Shown here piece by piece: positions 8,689 through 19,650 of a DNA stretch of 64,000 nt; position 1 is the stretch's first letter, and each line of letters opens with the position of its first letter. The notes under the pieces are model-generated. The model worked only from the letters and a program-made list of their open reading frames with translations, was not told where the DNA came from and searched no databases. The position numbers and the translations under genes were made by a program. The stretch comes from Acetobacterium bakii (GTDB lineage Bacteria > Bacillota > Clostridia > Eubacteriales > Eubacteriaceae). The stretch is taken from positions 212,987-276,986 of the forward strand of contig NZ_LGYO01000008.1 of assembly GCF_001263355.1 (NCBI RefSeq). The letters are read 5' to 3'.

Positions 8689-10278
8689 ATGTCTGAAAAA
8701 ATATTGATTTTTGATTCGACCTTAAGGGATGGTGCCCAGGCAGAGGGAATTTCCTTTTCTGTGGAAGATAAAATGCGCGTTATGGAAACCCTGGACAAAA
8801 TTGGCGTGGATTATATTGAAGCCGGGAACCCTGGTTCAAATCCCAAAGATATTGAATTCTTTAATCGCATTAAAGGCTTACAGCTTAAACACGCCAAGCT
8901 GGTGGCTTTTGGGAGCACCCGTCGGGGTGGAATTTCAGTTGAAGAGGATGCCAATCTGAAAGCTATTCTTGAGACGCAAACCCCGGCGGTGGCCATATTT
9001 GGAAAAAGCTGGACCTTTCATATAACCGATATTATTAAAACAACGCTGGAAGAAAATCTTCGCATGATTGAAGATACCATGGCTTATCTGAAAGCGATGG
9101 GAAAAGAAGTGACCTTTGATGCCGAGCATTTCTTTGATGGCTATAAGGCGGATCCGGTTTATGCCATTGAAGCATTACTGGCAGCCCAGGCCGGCGGAGC
9201 CGATTGTCTGGCACTTTGTGACACCAATGGCGGGGCGCTGCCCTTTGAAATAGCAGAAATAGTAAAAGACGTTCGAAAAAAGTTGGCTATTCCATTAGGT
9301 ATTCATTGTCATAATGATAGTGGGATGGCTGTAGCAAACAGCATTATGGCGGTTCAGGCCGGCGTTCGTCAGGTCCAGGGAACCTTCCTTGGCTATGGTG
9401 AACGTTGCGGCAATGCCAATCTGGCCTCAATCATCCCTAATCTTCAACTGAAAATGGGATATCATTGCCTGGCGTCAGAAGAATTACTAAAACTTACCTC
9501 CTCCGCCATTCGGATTGCCGAAATCTCAAATTATGTGCTCAGCGGCCGGGAACCCTTTGTCGGGAAATCAGCCTTTGCCCATAAGGGTGGGATGCACATT
9601 GATGCGGTCATGAAAAACCCTCAGTCCTTTGAGCATATTCCACCGGAAGCGGTGGGGAATGAACGGCGAATTCTGATGTCAGAGGTTTCGGGCCGCAGCA
9701 CCATTATTCAGCTGATCAACGAAGTGGATCCCAGTCTCACCAAGAAATCAGAGGAAACCACCCGGGTCATGGATCGGATTAAGGAACTTGAATACCAGGG
9801 CTACCAGTTTGAAGGTGCCGAAAGCAGCGTGAAACTTCTGATTCTTAAGGAGTTGGGAAAATACAAACCCTTTTTCACTCTGGAAGACTTTAAAACCATT
9901 GGCGAGCAGCCTCATCATAAAGAAGCCTTGAGTTCATCAGCGGTGGTAAAAATCAACGTTGACGGTCAGTCGGAAATCAATGCCGCCGAAGGCGATGGAC
10001 CTGTTAACGCATTGGATAAGGCTCTGAGAAAAGCCTTGGAAGTTTTCTATCCCAACATTCGCGACGTCCGCCTGACGGACTTTAAAGTTCGGGTCATTGA
10101 CTCAAAATCAGCCACCGCCTCCAAGGTCAGGGTGCTCATTGAAAGTTCGGATGGCCAGGATATCTGGTCAAATGTGGGAGTGTCCACGGATATTATCGAA
10201 GCCAGTTTAATTGCCCTCATCGATTCCATTGAGTATAAGCTTTTAAATGATATGGAGCGGCAGTCTGACAGCAGATAA
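8689..10278 (+). CDS. cimA: (R)-citramalate synthase
   Basis: Condenses pyruvate with acetyl-CoA to citramalate, opening the threonine-independent route to 2-ketobutyrate and isoleucine. 529 residues. LeuA-like TIM barrel with FDSTLRDGAQAEG at about 8-20, CDTNGG, the HCHNDSGMAVANS metal motif and GYGERCGNANL. Against LeuA the DTTLRDGEQ motif reads DSTLRDGAQ, typical of the CimA branch (TIGR00977 type). A C-terminal regulatory domain (VSTDIIEASL) follows. AGGAGG precedes the ATG. LeuCD and LeuB just downstream act on citramalate as well as isopropylmalate in this pathway. Confidence 0.93.
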   Translation: MSEKILIFDSTLRDGAQAEGISFSVEDKMRVMETLDKIGVDYIEAGNPGSNPKDIEFFNRIKGLQLKHAKLVAFGSTRRGGISVEEDANLKAILETQTPAVAIFGKSWTFHITDIIKTTLEENLRMIEDTMAYLKAMGKEVTFDAEHFFDGYKADPVYAIEALLAAQAGGADCLALCDTNGGALPFEIAEIVKDVRKKLAIPLGIHCHNDSGMAVANSIMAVQAGVRQVQGTFLGYGERCGNANLASIIPNLQLKMGYHCLASEELLKLTSSAIRIAEISNYVLSGREPFVGKSAFAHKGGMHIDAVMKNPQSFEHIPPEAVGNERRILMSEVSGRSTIIQLINEVDPSLTKKSEETTRVMDRIKELEYQGYQFEGAESSVKLLILKELGKYKPFFTLEDFKTIGEQPHHKEALSSSAVVKINVDGQSEINAAEGDGPVNALDKALRKALEVFYPNIRDVRLTDFKVRVIDSKSATASKVRVLIESSDGQDIWSNVGVSTDIIEASLIALIDSIEYKLLNDMERQSDSR

Positions 10279-10329
10279 CGAACTGATTCCCACAGAATTC
10301 AGTAAGATATAAAAAGGAGATGAGTGACA

Positions 10330-11601
10330 TTGGGAATGACAATGACTCAGAAAATATTAGCAGCCCATGCAGGGTTAAGTGAGGTAAAACCAGGGGATTT
10401 AATTATGGCTGATCTAGATCTCGTGCTAGGAAATGATATTACCGCACCAGTGGCCATAAACGTATTTAAAGGCATTAATGCTAAAACCGTTTTTGATAAA
10501 GATAAGGTGGCATTGGTCCCCGACCATTTTGCTCCAAATAAAGATATACAAGCCGCAGAACAATGTAAGATGATGCGTCAGTTTGCCGGAGAACAAGATA
10601 TTACCAACTACTTTGAAGTCGGCGAAATGGGTGTTGAACATGCTCTTCTTCCCGAAAAGGGATTAGTGGTTGCCGGTGATTTAGTCATTGGTGCAGATTC
10701 TCACACCTGTACCTACGGGGCGTTAGGCGCATTCTCAACCGGGGTTGGGAGTACCGATATGGCTGCCGGTATGGCCACCGGAAAAGCCTGGTTTAAAATA
10801 CCAGCAGCCATAAAATTTAATATTACCGGAAAAATGAACCAATATGTGTCCGGGAAAGACGTCATTCTTCACATCATCGGTATGATTGGTGTGGATGGGG
10901 CACTGTACCAATCCATGGAATTTGTCGGGGAAGGGATTGCCAATCTTACCATCGATGACCGTTTTACCATTGCGAACATGGCCATTGAAGCCGGTGCCAA
11001 AAACGGCATCTTCATTGTTGATGATCAAACCATTGATTACATCAAGGCCCATTCATCAAAAGAATTCACTGTCTATACAGCAGATGAAGATGCACAATAC
11101 GAAAGAACCATTGAAATTAATTTATCAACCATCAAACCAACCGTTGCTTTCCCGCATTTACCGGAGAACACCAAAACAACCGACGAAATCACCGAACCGG
11201 TGATCATCGATCAGGTCGTTATCGGTTCCTGTACCAATGGCCGTTTATCAGATTTTGCCAAGGCCGCAAAAATATTTGAAGGCCGCAAAGTTGCCAAAGG
11301 CATCCGCACTCTGATTATTCCGGCCACCCAGAAAATTTACCTGCAGTGTATGGAACTGGGTTATTTTAAAACCTTTGTCGAAGCCGGCGCGACGGTAAGC
11401 GCGCCTACCTGTGGTCCCTGTTTAGGCGGCCATATGGGCATTCTTGCCAGCGGTGAGCGTTGTGTGGCAACCACCAACCGTAATTTTGTAGGCCGCATGG
11501 GTCATGTGGATTCAGAAGTTTATCTGGCAAACCCTGAAGTGGCGGCAGCTTCTGCTATTTTAGGCCGGATTGCCGATCCCAGCGAATTACCTAAATTATA
11601 G
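10330..11601 (+). CDS. leuC: 3-isopropylmalate dehydratase large subunit
   Basis: Aconitase-family [4Fe-4S] isomerase subunit, about 423 residues (the shorter archaeal/clostridial type). [19 protein letters not shown] and SCTNGR..., then [10 protein letters not shown], provide the three cluster cysteines. Start choice: AAGGAGA at 10,314 favours the TTG at 10,330 (giving [15 protein letters not shown], the usual family N terminus) or the GTG at 10,324; the ATG at 10,336 is further away. It pairs with leuD 15 nt downstream and probably also processes citramalate. Confidence 0.94.
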   Translation: MGMTMTQKILAAHAGLSEVKPGDLIMADLDLVLGNDITAPVAINVFKGINAKTVFDKDKVALVPDHFAPNKDIQAAEQCKMMRQFAGEQDITNYFEVGEMGVEHALLPEKGLVVAGDLVIGADSHTCTYGALGAFSTGVGSTDMAAGMATGKAWFKIPAAIKFNITGKMNQYVSGKDVILHIIGMIGVDGALYQSMEFVGEGIANLTIDDRFTIANMAIEAGAKNGIFIVDDQTIDYIKAHSSKEFTVYTADEDAQYERTIEINLSTIKPTVAFPHLPENTKTTDEITEPVIIDQVVIGSCTNGRLSDFAKAAKIFEGRKVAKGIRTLIIPATQKIYLQCMELGYFKTFVEAGATVSAPTCGPCLGGHMGILASGERCVATTNRNFVGRMGHVDSEVYLANPEVAAASAILGRIADPSELPKL

Positions 11602-11616
11602 GATCAAGGAGATGCT

Positions 11617-12105
11617 ATGAAAGTAAAAGGAAAAGTATTTAAATATGGCAACAACGTTGACACCGACGTTATCATACCGGCACGGTACCTGAATACCAGC
11701 AACCACCAGGAACTGGCTAAACATTGTATGGAAGATATCGACGCTGATTTTATTAAAAATGTCCAGGATGGGGATATTATGGTTGCCAGCAAAAACTTTG
11801 GCTGCGGTTCCTCAAGAGAACACGCTCCCATTGCCATTAAGACCGCAGGAATTTCCTGTGTCATCGCAACTGATTTTGCCCGCATCTTTTACCGAAATGC
11901 CATTAACATTGGCTTACCGATTTTAGAGTGTCCGGAAGCTGCGGCTAAGATAGAAGCCGGGGATGAAGTTGAAGTAGATTTTGACACCGGCCTCATTACC
12001 AATATTACCAAAAATGAAACCTACCAGGGCCAGGCTTTCCCGGAATTCATGCAAAAAATCATAGCAGCCGGCGGCTTGGTCAACAGCATTAACAAAAAAC
12101 TATAG
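11617..12105 (+). CDS. leuD: 3-isopropylmalate dehydratase small subunit
   Basis: The 162-residue swivel subunit that completes the isomerase with Leu[20 protein letters not shown] near the N terminus and the substrate-recognition stretch [12 protein letters not shown] at about 61-72 are diagnostic. A good AAGGAG site precedes the ATG. The 15-nt spacing from leuC indicates co-transcription. Confidence 0.96.
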   Translation: MKVKGKVFKYGNNVDTDVIIPARYLNTSNHQELAKHCMEDIDADFIKNVQDGDIMVASKNFGCGSSREHAPIAIKTAGISCVIATDFARIFYRNAINIGLPILECPEAAAKIEAGDEVEVDFDTGLITNITKNETYQGQAFPEFMQKIIAAGGLVNSINKKL

Positions 12106-12144
12106 AAACCCAAATAATTTAAAATTAAGAAGGAGAGTTAGCCT

Positions 12145-13206
12145 ATGAATTATAAAATAGCCGTAATACCCGGAGATGGTATTGGACCAGAAATCGTTGG
12201 GGTCAGCACCAAAGTCCTTGATAAAATTGCCGAAAAATTCGATCATACCTTTGATTATACCGAGGTTCTTGCCGGAGGTGTTGCCATTGATGCCTGTGAC
12301 AACCCACTGCCCCAGGAAACCGTTGATATTTGTTTAGCCAGTGATGCCGTTCTTTTGGGAGCCCTTGGAGGTCCTAAATGGGATAATCTTCCTGGCGACA
12401 AACGTCCAGAAGCCGGACTGTTGGGACTTAGAAAAAGTTTGGGCCTTTATGCCAATCTGAGACCTGCGATTCTGTATCAAGAACTAAAAGATGCCTGTCC
12501 CTTAAAACCTGAAATTATCGGAGATGAACTGGATATGATGGTGGTGCGTGAACTCACCGGCGGTATTTATTTTGGTGAAAAAGGTCGGGATGGCGATTTT
12601 GCCGCCTGGGACATTATGAAATACAGCAGACCGGAAGTGCTTCGTATTGCCAGAACAGCATTTACCATTGCCATGAAGCGTAACAAAAAGGTCACCAATG
12701 TCGATAAAGCCAATGTATTGGAAGTTTCTCGTTTTTGGAGAAGTATCGTAATCGAAGTTTCCAAGGATTTTCCTGAAGTAGAACTCAACCATTTATATGT
12801 GGATAATGCTGCCATGCAACTGGTGATTAACCCCAAACAATTTGATGTCATCGTAACCGGAAACCTGTTTGGCGATATCTTATCCGATGAAGCCAGTATG
12901 ATCACCGGATCTATCGGCATGCTTCCTTCAGCCAGTATGGCAGATGGAAAATTCGGAATGTTCGAACCCATCCATGGTTCAGCACCGGACATCGCCGGTC
13001 AGGATAAAGCCAACCCCATTGCGACGATTGTATCCGTAGCCATGATGCTGCGTTATTCCCTGGACTTAATCGAAGAAGCCGACGCCATCGAAGCGGCAGT
13101 TAAGAAAACACTTGCCCGAGGCTATCGAACCGGAGATATTTATACCGAAGGAACGACCTTGGTCGGAACCATCGAAATGGGTCAGCGGGTTATGGAAAAC
13201 CTCTAA
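12145..13206 (+). CDS. leuB: 3-isopropylmalate dehydrogenase
   Basis: NAD-dependent oxidative decarboxylation of 3-isopropylmalate, and by pathway logic of methylmalate from citramalate. 353 residues. It begins [31 protein letters not shown] carries the substrate arginines, [11 protein letters not shown] follows, and the metal/NAD region is [21 protein letters not shown] with [17 protein letters not shown] lies upstream of the ATG. Confidence 0.96.
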   Translation: MNYKIAVIPGDGIGPEIVGVSTKVLDKIAEKFDHTFDYTEVLAGGVAIDACDNPLPQETVDICLASDAVLLGALGGPKWDNLPGDKRPEAGLLGLRKSLGLYANLRPAILYQELKDACPLKPEIIGDELDMMVVRELTGGIYFGEKGRDGDFAAWDIMKYSRPEVLRIARTAFTIAMKRNKKVTNVDKANVLEVSRFWRSIVIEVSKDFPEVELNHLYVDNAAMQLVINPKQFDVIVTGNLFGDILSDEASMITGSIGMLPSASMADGKFGMFEPIHGSAPDIAGQDKANPIATIVSVAMMLRYSLDLIEEADAIEAAVKKTLARGYRTGDIYTEGTTLVGTIEMGQRVMENL

Positions 13207-13230
13207 GCTTCACGCAGTAAAGAATGTCAG

Positions 13231-13277
13231 ATAATTGCGAAACTGGCAGCGAAGCATACGGCAGTTTCGCAATTACC
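13231..13277. repeat. Palindromic intergenic repeat, copy 2 (compact form)
   Basis: AATTGCGAAACTG at 13,233-13,245 and CAGTTTCGCAATT at 13,262-13,274 are perfect 13-bp inverted repeats around a GCAGCGAAGCATACG core. The same outer arms and GCAGCGAAGC core occur in the leuA-cimA spacer and, decayed, at 34,944. No T-run follows. Confidence 0.75.
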
Positions 13278-13308
13278 TATGAAAAGTATGGATAAGAAAG
13301 GATATCAA

Positions 13309-14973
13309 ATGAAAAGTGATCGTGTAAAAAAAGGAGTTGAAACAACTCCGCAACGTTCTTTATTTAAAGCCATGGGTTATATTGATGAAGAACTGGAACG
13401 CCCATTAATTGGGATAGTTAATTCATTTAATGAGATTGTACCGGGACATATTCATTTAAATACCATTACCAAAGCAGTTAAGGAGGGGGTTCGAATCGCC
13501 GGAGGCACACCCATTGAATTTCCTGTGATAGCGGTTTGTGACGGTATTGCCATGGGACATGTGGGAATGAAATATTCTCTGGCTTCCCGGGAGCTCATTG
13601 CCGACTCCATTGAGATTATGGCCACAGCCCATGCCTTTGATGCCTTGGTTCTTGTTACAAACTGTGACAAGATTGTTCCGGGAATGCTTATGGCAGCGGC
13701 ACGACTCAATATTCCGGCAGTGGTTATCAGCGGTGGTCCCATGTTAACCGGAAAGTCATTTGGGAAAAAAGACACTGATTTAAATACTGCCTTTGAAGCA
13801 GTTGGTGCCTATAATGCCGGGAAAATTGATGAATACGAGCTCAAATCATATGAAGATTCGGTATGCCCCGGTTGCGGTTCCTGCTCAGGGATGTTTACCG
13901 CCAACAGTATGAATTGTTTAACCGAGGTACTGGGTATGGGTCTTCCTGGAAACGGTACCATCCCCGCAGTTTTTGCGGAACGAGTCCGTCTGGCAAAAAA
14001 AGCTGGGATTCAAGTCATGGAAATGCTGGAACGAAACATCAGACCAAGAGATATTATGACGGAAGCTAACTTTAAGAATGCTCTGGCCTGTGATATGGCA
14101 CTGGGATGTTCAACCAACAGTATCCTCCACTTACCGGCTATTGCCTATGAAGCAGGAGTCATTATTAATCTGGATGAGGTCAATGAAATTTCAGCTAAAA
14201 CCCCTCATTTATGTAAATTGGCACCGGCAGGTCAACATCATCTTGAAGATTTATATTATGCCGGAGGTATTCAGGCATTAATGAAAACCTTAGCGGATGG
14301 AAATCTTATTGATGACAGTTTAATGACGGTGACTGGCAAAACCATTGCTGAGAATATTCAGGGTGTAACCAATAAAAACCCAGAGGTCATTCGGACCTTG
14401 GATAATCCATACAGTCCAACCGGCGGTTTAGCCATACTTTTTGGTAACTTAGCCCCAGATGGCGCGGTTGTTAAACAGGGGGCTGTGGCACCCGAGATGT
14501 TAAAACATCAGGGACCGGCAAGGGTCTTTAATTCCGAAGAAGACGCAACCAGCGCCATTAAAGCGGGAAAAATTGTCAAAGGTGATGTTGTCGTCATTCG
14601 TTATGAAGGTCCCAAAGGCGGTCCGGGTATGCGGGAAATGTTATTTCCCACCTCGGCCATTGCCGGCATGGGTTTGGATAAGGACGTCGCGCTGATTACC
14701 GATGGCCGATTCAGCGGCGCTACCCGTGGTGCGGCCATTGGCCATATTTCACCCGAAGCAGCTGCCGGGGGAGCGATTGGCCTTGTTGAAGAAGGTGATC
14801 TCATTGCCATTGATATTCCCAACCGTTCGATAAAGTTAATGGTGGATGATGCTGTTTTAGAAGAACGAAAAGCTGCCTGGATTCCTCAGGAGCCTAAGAT
14901 TAAAACCGGTTATTTAGCGCGATATAGTAAATTGGTTACTTCTGCCTCTACCGGCGCAGTGTTTGAAAAATAA
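13309..14973 (+). CDS. ilvD: Dihydroxy-acid dehydratase
   Basis: Fe-S dehydratase yielding 2-ketoisovalerate and 2-keto-3-methylvalerate. 554 residues from the ATG at 13,309, chosen because AAAGGA sits 6 nt upstream; the in-frame ATG at 13,279 lies at the palindromic repeat and lacks an SD. Family motifs are NCDKIVPGM (cysteine at about 122), [19 protein letters not shown] and the C-terminal [22 protein letters not shown]. It follows leuB across the repeat and precedes ilvB. Confidence 0.95.
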   Translation: MKSDRVKKGVETTPQRSLFKAMGYIDEELERPLIGIVNSFNEIVPGHIHLNTITKAVKEGVRIAGGTPIEFPVIAVCDGIAMGHVGMKYSLASRELIADSIEIMATAHAFDALVLVTNCDKIVPGMLMAAARLNIPAVVISGGPMLTGKSFGKKDTDLNTAFEAVGAYNAGKIDEYELKSYEDSVCPGCGSCSGMFTANSMNCLTEVLGMGLPGNGTIPAVFAERVRLAKKAGIQVMEMLERNIRPRDIMTEANFKNALACDMALGCSTNSILHLPAIAYEAGVIINLDEVNEISAKTPHLCKLAPAGQHHLEDLYYAGGIQALMKTLADGNLIDDSLMTVTGKTIAENIQGVTNKNPEVIRTLDNPYSPTGGLAILFGNLAPDGAVVKQGAVAPEMLKHQGPARVFNSEEDATSAIKAGKIVKGDVVVIRYEGPKGGPGMREMLFPTSAIAGMGLDKDVALITDGRFSGATRGAAIGHISPEAAAGGAIGLVEEGDLIAIDIPNRSIKLMVDDAVLEERKAAWIPQEPKIKTGYLARYSKLVTSASTGAVFEK

Positions 14974-15007
14974 AACTCAAAAATAATATTAGGAAGGAAG
15001 TGAGAAT

Positions 15008-16669
15008 TTGAAAAATAAAGATTTGTTAATGGGTTCCGAAATTACGGTTCGTTGTTTGGAAGAGCAGGGAATCAAGTATGTATTTTGTTTCCCTGGCGGT
15101 GTTGTTATTCCATTATTTGATGCTTTTTACCGATTGGATCATAACATTACACAAATTGGACCCTGTCATGAACAAAATGGTGTCCATGCAGCCGACGGGT
15201 ATGCACGAACCAGCGGTACTGTCGGTGTGGCTATTACAACTTCAGGCCCCGGAGCAACCAATGCCATTACCGGTATTGCCAATGCCTATTTGGATTCAGT
15301 ACCACTGGTTGTTATCACCGGCCAGGTTGCTTCACCACTGCTGGGAAAGGATTCCTTCCAGGAAATTGATATTACCAGCGTGACCATGGAAATCACCAAG
15401 CATAATTATTTGGTAACCAAGGTTGAAAAATTGGCGGATACAATTCGTGAGGCGTTTGTTATCGCTCAATCAGGAAGACCCGGGCCGGTTGTCATTGATA
15501 TCCCAAAAGATATTTTTATGGCAAAAACAGACTATCAGTGGATGGACATTCCAAAACTTAAACAGAACCATCCAAAACTCAATGAGGATAAAATAGCAGA
15601 AGCGATTGCCGCTATCAAGGCAGCAAAAAATCCTGTGATATATGCGGGTGGAGGTGTTCTCAAATCCAAAGCAAGTGAAGAGCTTCTGGCATTTGCAGAA
15701 AAATCTGGAGTACCCGTGGCAAATTCATTGATGGGTTTAGGCGGCATCCCCAGAGATCACGAATTATCCCTGGGGATGGTTGGCATGCATGGTTTTCAGG
15801 AAACCAATTTAGCGGTGATCAATTCAGATTTACTCATTGCCATTGGGGCACGATTCAGTGATCGTGTCACCGGAAACTGCAATGCCTTTGTGCGAAACAA
15901 GAAAATTGTCCACATTGATGTGGATCCCACCGAATTTGCCAAGAATATTCCTGCCGAAATTCAAATACAGGGGAATATTAAAGATGTGTTGCCGCTGCTT
16001 ACTCAGGGAATCGAGAAAAAAGTATATCCGGAATGGTATGAAAAGATTAAAAACTGGATAATTCCCTGCAAAATCCAAAACGCTTATAATCCTAAAAATA
16101 TTCTCAACACAATTAACGCGGCATATCCTGAAGCCTATGTTGTCACTGAAGTTGGACAGCATCAAATGTGGGTAGGACAATACTGGAACGTGAAACGACC
16201 GGCACAGTTCGTCACTTCAGGAGGGTTGGGTACCATGGGCTATGGCCTGGGGGCTGCTATGGGTGTTAAACTGGCAAATCCCGACAGTGATGTACTTTTA
16301 ATTGCCGGAGATGGCAGTTTCCGGATGAACTGTCAGGAACTGATCACTGTGAGTAAGTACAAGATTCCAATAAAAATCTTTCTTTTTGACAATGAAGCTC
16401 TGGGAATGGTCAGGCAGTGGCAGAAGCTGTTTAGCGAAAAGCGCTATGCCGAAACCGATATTGTCCAATGCACGGATTATCTGATGCTGGCAGCAGCCAG
16501 CGGCATTCCCGGTTATAAGGTAACCACCATGGCAGAAATGGCAGATGTTCTTGAAAAAATCAAAGATCAGGAAGGTCCTTTACTGGTGCATGTGAAAATC
16601 TCCAACGAAGAAGGGGTTTATCCCATTGTTCCGGCGGGATGCGCCATTGATGAAATTTATTATGAATAA
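15008..16669 (+). CDS. ilvB: Acetolactate synthase, catalytic subunit
   Basis: Thiamine-diphosphate enzyme condensing two pyruvates, or pyruvate plus 2-ketobutyrate. 553 residues. The ThDP active-site Glu lies in GPCHEQNGVHAADGYAR; the FAD-associated central domain and GDGSFRMNCQELITVS (ThDP/Mg2+ motif) at about 437 follow. It starts at TTG 15,008 after AGGAAGG. No small regulatory subunit gene (ilvN) follows; transcription ends at 16,682. Either ilvN is elsewhere or the enzyme works without it. Confidence 0.93.
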   Translation: MKNKDLLMGSEITVRCLEEQGIKYVFCFPGGVVIPLFDAFYRLDHNITQIGPCHEQNGVHAADGYARTSGTVGVAITTSGPGATNAITGIANAYLDSVPLVVITGQVASPLLGKDSFQEIDITSVTMEITKHNYLVTKVEKLADTIREAFVIAQSGRPGPVVIDIPKDIFMAKTDYQWMDIPKLKQNHPKLNEDKIAEAIAAIKAAKNPVIYAGGGVLKSKASEELLAFAEKSGVPVANSLMGLGGIPRDHELSLGMVGMHGFQETNLAVINSDLLIAIGARFSDRVTGNCNAFVRNKKIVHIDVDPTEFAKNIPAEIQIQGNIKDVLPLLTQGIEKKVYPEWYEKIKNWIIPCKIQNAYNPKNILNTINAAYPEAYVVTEVGQHQMWVGQYWNVKRPAQFVTSGGLGTMGYGLGAAMGVKLANPDSDVLLIAGDGSFRMNCQELITVSKYKIPIKIFLFDNEALGMVRQWQKLFSEKRYAETDIVQCTDYLMLAAASGIPGYKVTTMAEMADVLEKIKDQEGPLLVHVKISNEEGVYPIVPAGCAIDEIYYE

Positions 16670-16681
16670 TTAATACGAATC

Positions 16682-16718
16682 CCAACTTGATAGGCATAGA
16701 TATCAGGTTGGTTTTTTT
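16682..16718 (+). terminator. Terminator of the leu/ilv block
   Basis: CCAACTTGATA and TATCAGGTTGG form an 11-bp stem followed by TTTTTTT. Confidence 0.9.
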
Positions 16719-16806
16719 ATCAGTTAATTAGTTTTCTTGAAATAATGCCATTGCGCAAGATGAATTTTATTAACTATAAAGCACAAAGATTTCCACTTGT
16801 TTTAAA

Positions 16807-16835
16807 TTGATTATTAGGTGGAAGCGGGATATAAT
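16807..16835 (+). promoter_or_regulatory. Promoter of the ClC-type channel gene
   Basis: TTGATT at 16,807-16,812, a 17-nt spacer and TATAAT at 16,830-16,835, 36 nt upstream of the start codon. Confidence 0.6.
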
Positions 16836-16871
16836 TATAAAAAATGTTTCATAGAAAGAGGTGAATAAGTA

Positions 16872-18095
16872 ATGTGGCTTAAAATAAAAAGATTATTCTT
16901 CATGAGTTTAGTTGTCGGAGTTTTGGGCGGCGTTATTGGTGGCGTCACCTGGATCTTGCTTTTTACAATGAATGTCGGCATAGATCTATTATGGTATCTT
17001 ATTCCCACCCGACTTAATTTTGTATTCTATCCTCTGGTGGTCTGCGCCATCGGTGGCGTTCTCATTGGTTTCTGGGAAAAACGATTTGGCCGATATCCCC
17101 GGGAATTAAGTGACATAATGGCAGAGGTCAAAGCAGGTGAAAAAATACCTTATAATAACCTTCACATCATTGGGATTGCAGCGCTGATGCCACTTATTTT
17201 TGGCGGTTGCATCGGCCCGGAAGCAGGACTTGCAGGGATCATTGTCGGGCTGTGTTTTTGGTTTTCAGACAAGTTCAGGTTTGCCTTTTCAGAAATTGAT
17301 GAAATTGCCAAGATTGGAATGGCAGCTACCGTCGGTATTGTTTTCGGATCGCCCTTATTTGGATTTTTCAATCAGATTGAAGATGAAAACCAACAACCTG
17401 TGATCCCCAAAAATAAAAAAATGCTCATGTATTTTATTGGTATAATTGCCGGATTTGGTGCCTTTAACCTGTTATCCTCGATTTTCGGAGGCACTCCCGG
17501 TTTGGGCCAATTTCCACCCATTGAAAACACCGGTGGCATCGAATGGGTTTCCGCGATACCGCTGGCATTAGTAGGCGGTTGTATCGGTATGTTATATTTC
17601 GTCTTCAAACGTCTGGTTAAGGTAGCTATTCGACCGATAAAAAATTATATTGTGCTTAATGCTGTTCTGGCTGGGGTAATTCTTGGCGGCGTGGGAATTA
17701 TTCTACCCTACACCATGTTTTCCGGTGAACATCAAATGACCGAGCTCATGACGACCTGGCAGAACATGGGTTTCGTATTACTTTTTGTAACCGGAATTGT
17801 GAAATTACTGATAGGAAATATCTGTATCGAAATGGGATGGCGAGGCGGACATATTTTTCCTGTCATTTTTTCAGGGGCTGCCATCGGTTATGCCATTGCG
17901 ATCTTCCTGCCCATCGATCCGATCTTTTGTGTAGCGGTGGTAACCGCAGCACTTACGAGTGCTATTTTAAGGAAACCATTGGCGGTTGTTTTACTGCTTC
18001 TTTTATGCTTTCCCATCAATGGTATTATTCCAATGACAATCGGTGCATTCATTGGTGGCGCTATTCCAGTACCAAAATTTTTGCGAGAAATCTAG
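16872..18095 (+). CDS. ClC-family chloride channel / ion antiporter-like protein
   Basis: 407-residue polytopic membrane protein. GGCIGPEAGLAGII at about 115-128 matches the ClC selectivity/gating motif, with a Glu after GP as in the GSLGPE forms. WRGGHIFPVIFSGAAIGYA near residue 325 matches the second conserved loop (GGxFxP). Length agrees with compact prokaryotic ClC proteins lacking CBS domains. Likely role is anion movement across the membrane; the ion and the channel/antiporter mode cannot be told. It has its own promoter and terminator. Confidence 0.82.
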   Translation: MWLKIKRLFFMSLVVGVLGGVIGGVTWILLFTMNVGIDLLWYLIPTRLNFVFYPLVVCAIGGVLIGFWEKRFGRYPRELSDIMAEVKAGEKIPYNNLHIIGIAALMPLIFGGCIGPEAGLAGIIVGLCFWFSDKFRFAFSEIDEIAKIGMAATVGIVFGSPLFGFFNQIEDENQQPVIPKNKKMLMYFIGIIAGFGAFNLLSSIFGGTPGLGQFPPIENTGGIEWVSAIPLALVGGCIGMLYFVFKRLVKVAIRPIKNYIVLNAVLAGVILGGVGIILPYTMFSGEHQMTELMTTWQNMGFVLLFVTGIVKLLIGNICIEMGWRGGHIFPVIFSGAAIGYAIAIFLPIDPIFCVAVVTAALTSAILRKPLAVVLLLLLCFPINGIIPMTIGAFIGGAIPVPKFLREI

Positions 18096-18124
18096 CGCTA
18101 AAGAATTCTAAACCCGAAAATTTT

Positions 18125-18186
18125 AAGGCCATTATTTGGGTAGCTGTATAGTCAAAAGGTATACAGCCAAAAATAATGGCCTTTGT
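18125..18186 (+). terminator. Long terminator hairpin after the ClC gene
   Basis: AAGGCCATTATTT pairs with AAATAATGGCCTT, with an inner AGCTGTATA/TATACAGC stem. Its mirror symmetry could also serve the minus-strand MFS gene ending at 18,248. Confidence 0.75.
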
Positions 18187-18247
18187 TTACAGCACACAAA
18201 GATAAACAAATGTCCGCAAAAATGTTTGCCGACAAATAGCGTTTATT

Positions 18248-19486
18248 TTACAATTGATTTTTATTTAAGGTTTTATTTTTTATAACCAGCAATCCGCAGA
18301 CGGACATAATCAGTCCGCTAAAAACCAGCATCAGCCTAATTTCGATGAAATCCGCCAGAGGTCCAAAGATCATCATCCCCAGGGGCAAAGCTGTGGTTGC
18401 GACGAGCTGCAGGATACTGAAAATCCGTCCCTGTATATCCGTCTCTACCTGCTCCTGTAAAAGCACCGTGGTGGGTGCGGATAAAAAGGGAATCGCCAAT
18501 CCAGACAGAAAAATAAAAAAGATATACAAGGTGAAATTCGGAGCCAAACCAATGAAAGTAACGGCGAGGCCAAAGGCAAAGCATCCTAGAGCAATGGTTT
18601 TGATGCGCCTTTTATAGCCGCCCCAGATAGCAATAATTGCCCCGCCCAGCATGGTGCCGCCACTGAAAAAAACTTCGTTAATGGTTAAACGCCAGACGTC
18701 GCTGCCGTAGGTTCGGGTAATCAGAAGTGGTGTTAAAAATGCAGCCGGGGTGATAAAAAACATGATGACCGCATAGTAAATGAAAAGAATTTTAATAAAG
18801 CTGTGCTGCCTGATATAATTGAGACCTTCCTTTAAATCCTCTAAAGCCGGGGTTTTATTTTTTTTCAAGGCTTTTTCATGGATGGGAATAGGGATAAAGT
18901 AAAGGATCGCCACAGCAATGATGGCGGTGGTAACATCGATGATAAACGTATACTCCAGGGAAAAAGCAGCCAGCAATCCGCCGCTGATAGCCGGGGCGGC
19001 AATAAAGGTTAAGGATTGGATGCTGCCATTGATACCATTAATTTTCATGAGTTTGTCTTCCGGTACCAGCTGGGGAATCAAAGCGTTCACCGCCGGAGTT
19101 TGAACACCGGCGCCTAATGAACGGATGCCGGAAACTAAAAATAAGAGCCAGAGTTCCTGGTAACCCATAAAAAATAAAACCGCCAGAATAAAGGTTGCAA
19201 CAGCAATGAGAATATCCGCCAACATAATCAGAAGCTTTCGATTATAGCGGTCAGCCCAAACACCGGCAAAAAGTGAAACCAGTATTTGGGGAAGAAAGCT
19301 GCATAAAGTTGAAACAGTCATCATAAAACCCGATGCAGTGGTTAAGGTTACATACCAGATAATCGCATAGGCAACAATGGCTGAACCCAACAGCGAAATT
19401 GTTTGACCCATAAGAAAAAGGGTGATCTGAGGTCTCCAGTGGGGATTGTTTTCATGTGGTGTCGTAGTTATTGTGTTTGTTGTCAT
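18248..19486 (-). CDS. MFS transporter, drug/siderophore exporter type
   Basis: About 412 residues with roughly 12 membrane segments. GQTISLLGSAIVAYAIIWYV near the N terminus and the loop motif GVWADRYNRKLL are typical of the MFS group containing EntS and macrolide efflux proteins. The ATG at 19,486 has GAAGGAGC just upstream; the ATG 18 nt earlier overlaps that SD and is rejected. Substrate unknown; export is inferred from family only. Convergent with the ClC gene and not linked to the pot operon. Confidence 0.82.
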   Translation of the reverse strand: MTTNTITTTPHENNPHWRPQITLFLMGQTISLLGSAIVAYAIIWYVTLTTASGFMMTVSTLCSFLPQILVSLFAGVWADRYNRKLLIMLADILIAVATFILAVLFFMGYQELWLLFLVSGIRSLGAGVQTPAVNALIPQLVPEDKLMKINGINGSIQSLTFIAAPAISGGLLAAFSLEYTFIIDVTTAIIAVAILYFIPIPIHEKALKKNKTPALEDLKEGLNYIRQHSFIKILFIYYAVIMFFITPAAFLTPLLITRTYGSDVWRLTINEVFFSGGTMLGGAIIAIWGGYKRRIKTIALGCFAFGLAVTFIGLAPNFTLYIFFIFLSGLAIPFLSAPTTVLLQEQVETDIQGRIFSILQLVATTALPLGMMIFGPLADFIEIRLMLVFSGLIMSVCGLLVIKNKTLNKNQL

Positions 19487-19587
19487 GCAAGCTCCTTCAT
19501 TCAATAATTACCTATTAATAATTACAGTAATACCGTTGAATTGTACCATATTTAACAACAAGTTTATAGGAAAGAGATAAAAAAAAT

Positions 19588-19636
19588 CCAATAAAAAAAC
19601 ACCTAAAAAGCTTCATTGTCATGGGACTCTTCAGGT
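19588..19636 (-). terminator. Terminator of the pot operon (minus strand)
   Basis: On the minus strand CACCTGAAGAG pairs imperfectly with CTTTTTAGGTG and is followed by TTTTTTT. Confidence 0.65.
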
Positions 19637-19650
19637 GCAATAGTCATAAA

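Noticed and set aside
16672..16871. Missing ilvN in the spacer after ilvB
   Set aside because: The 200-nt gap holds only a terminator and a promoter; no ACT-domain ORF fits.
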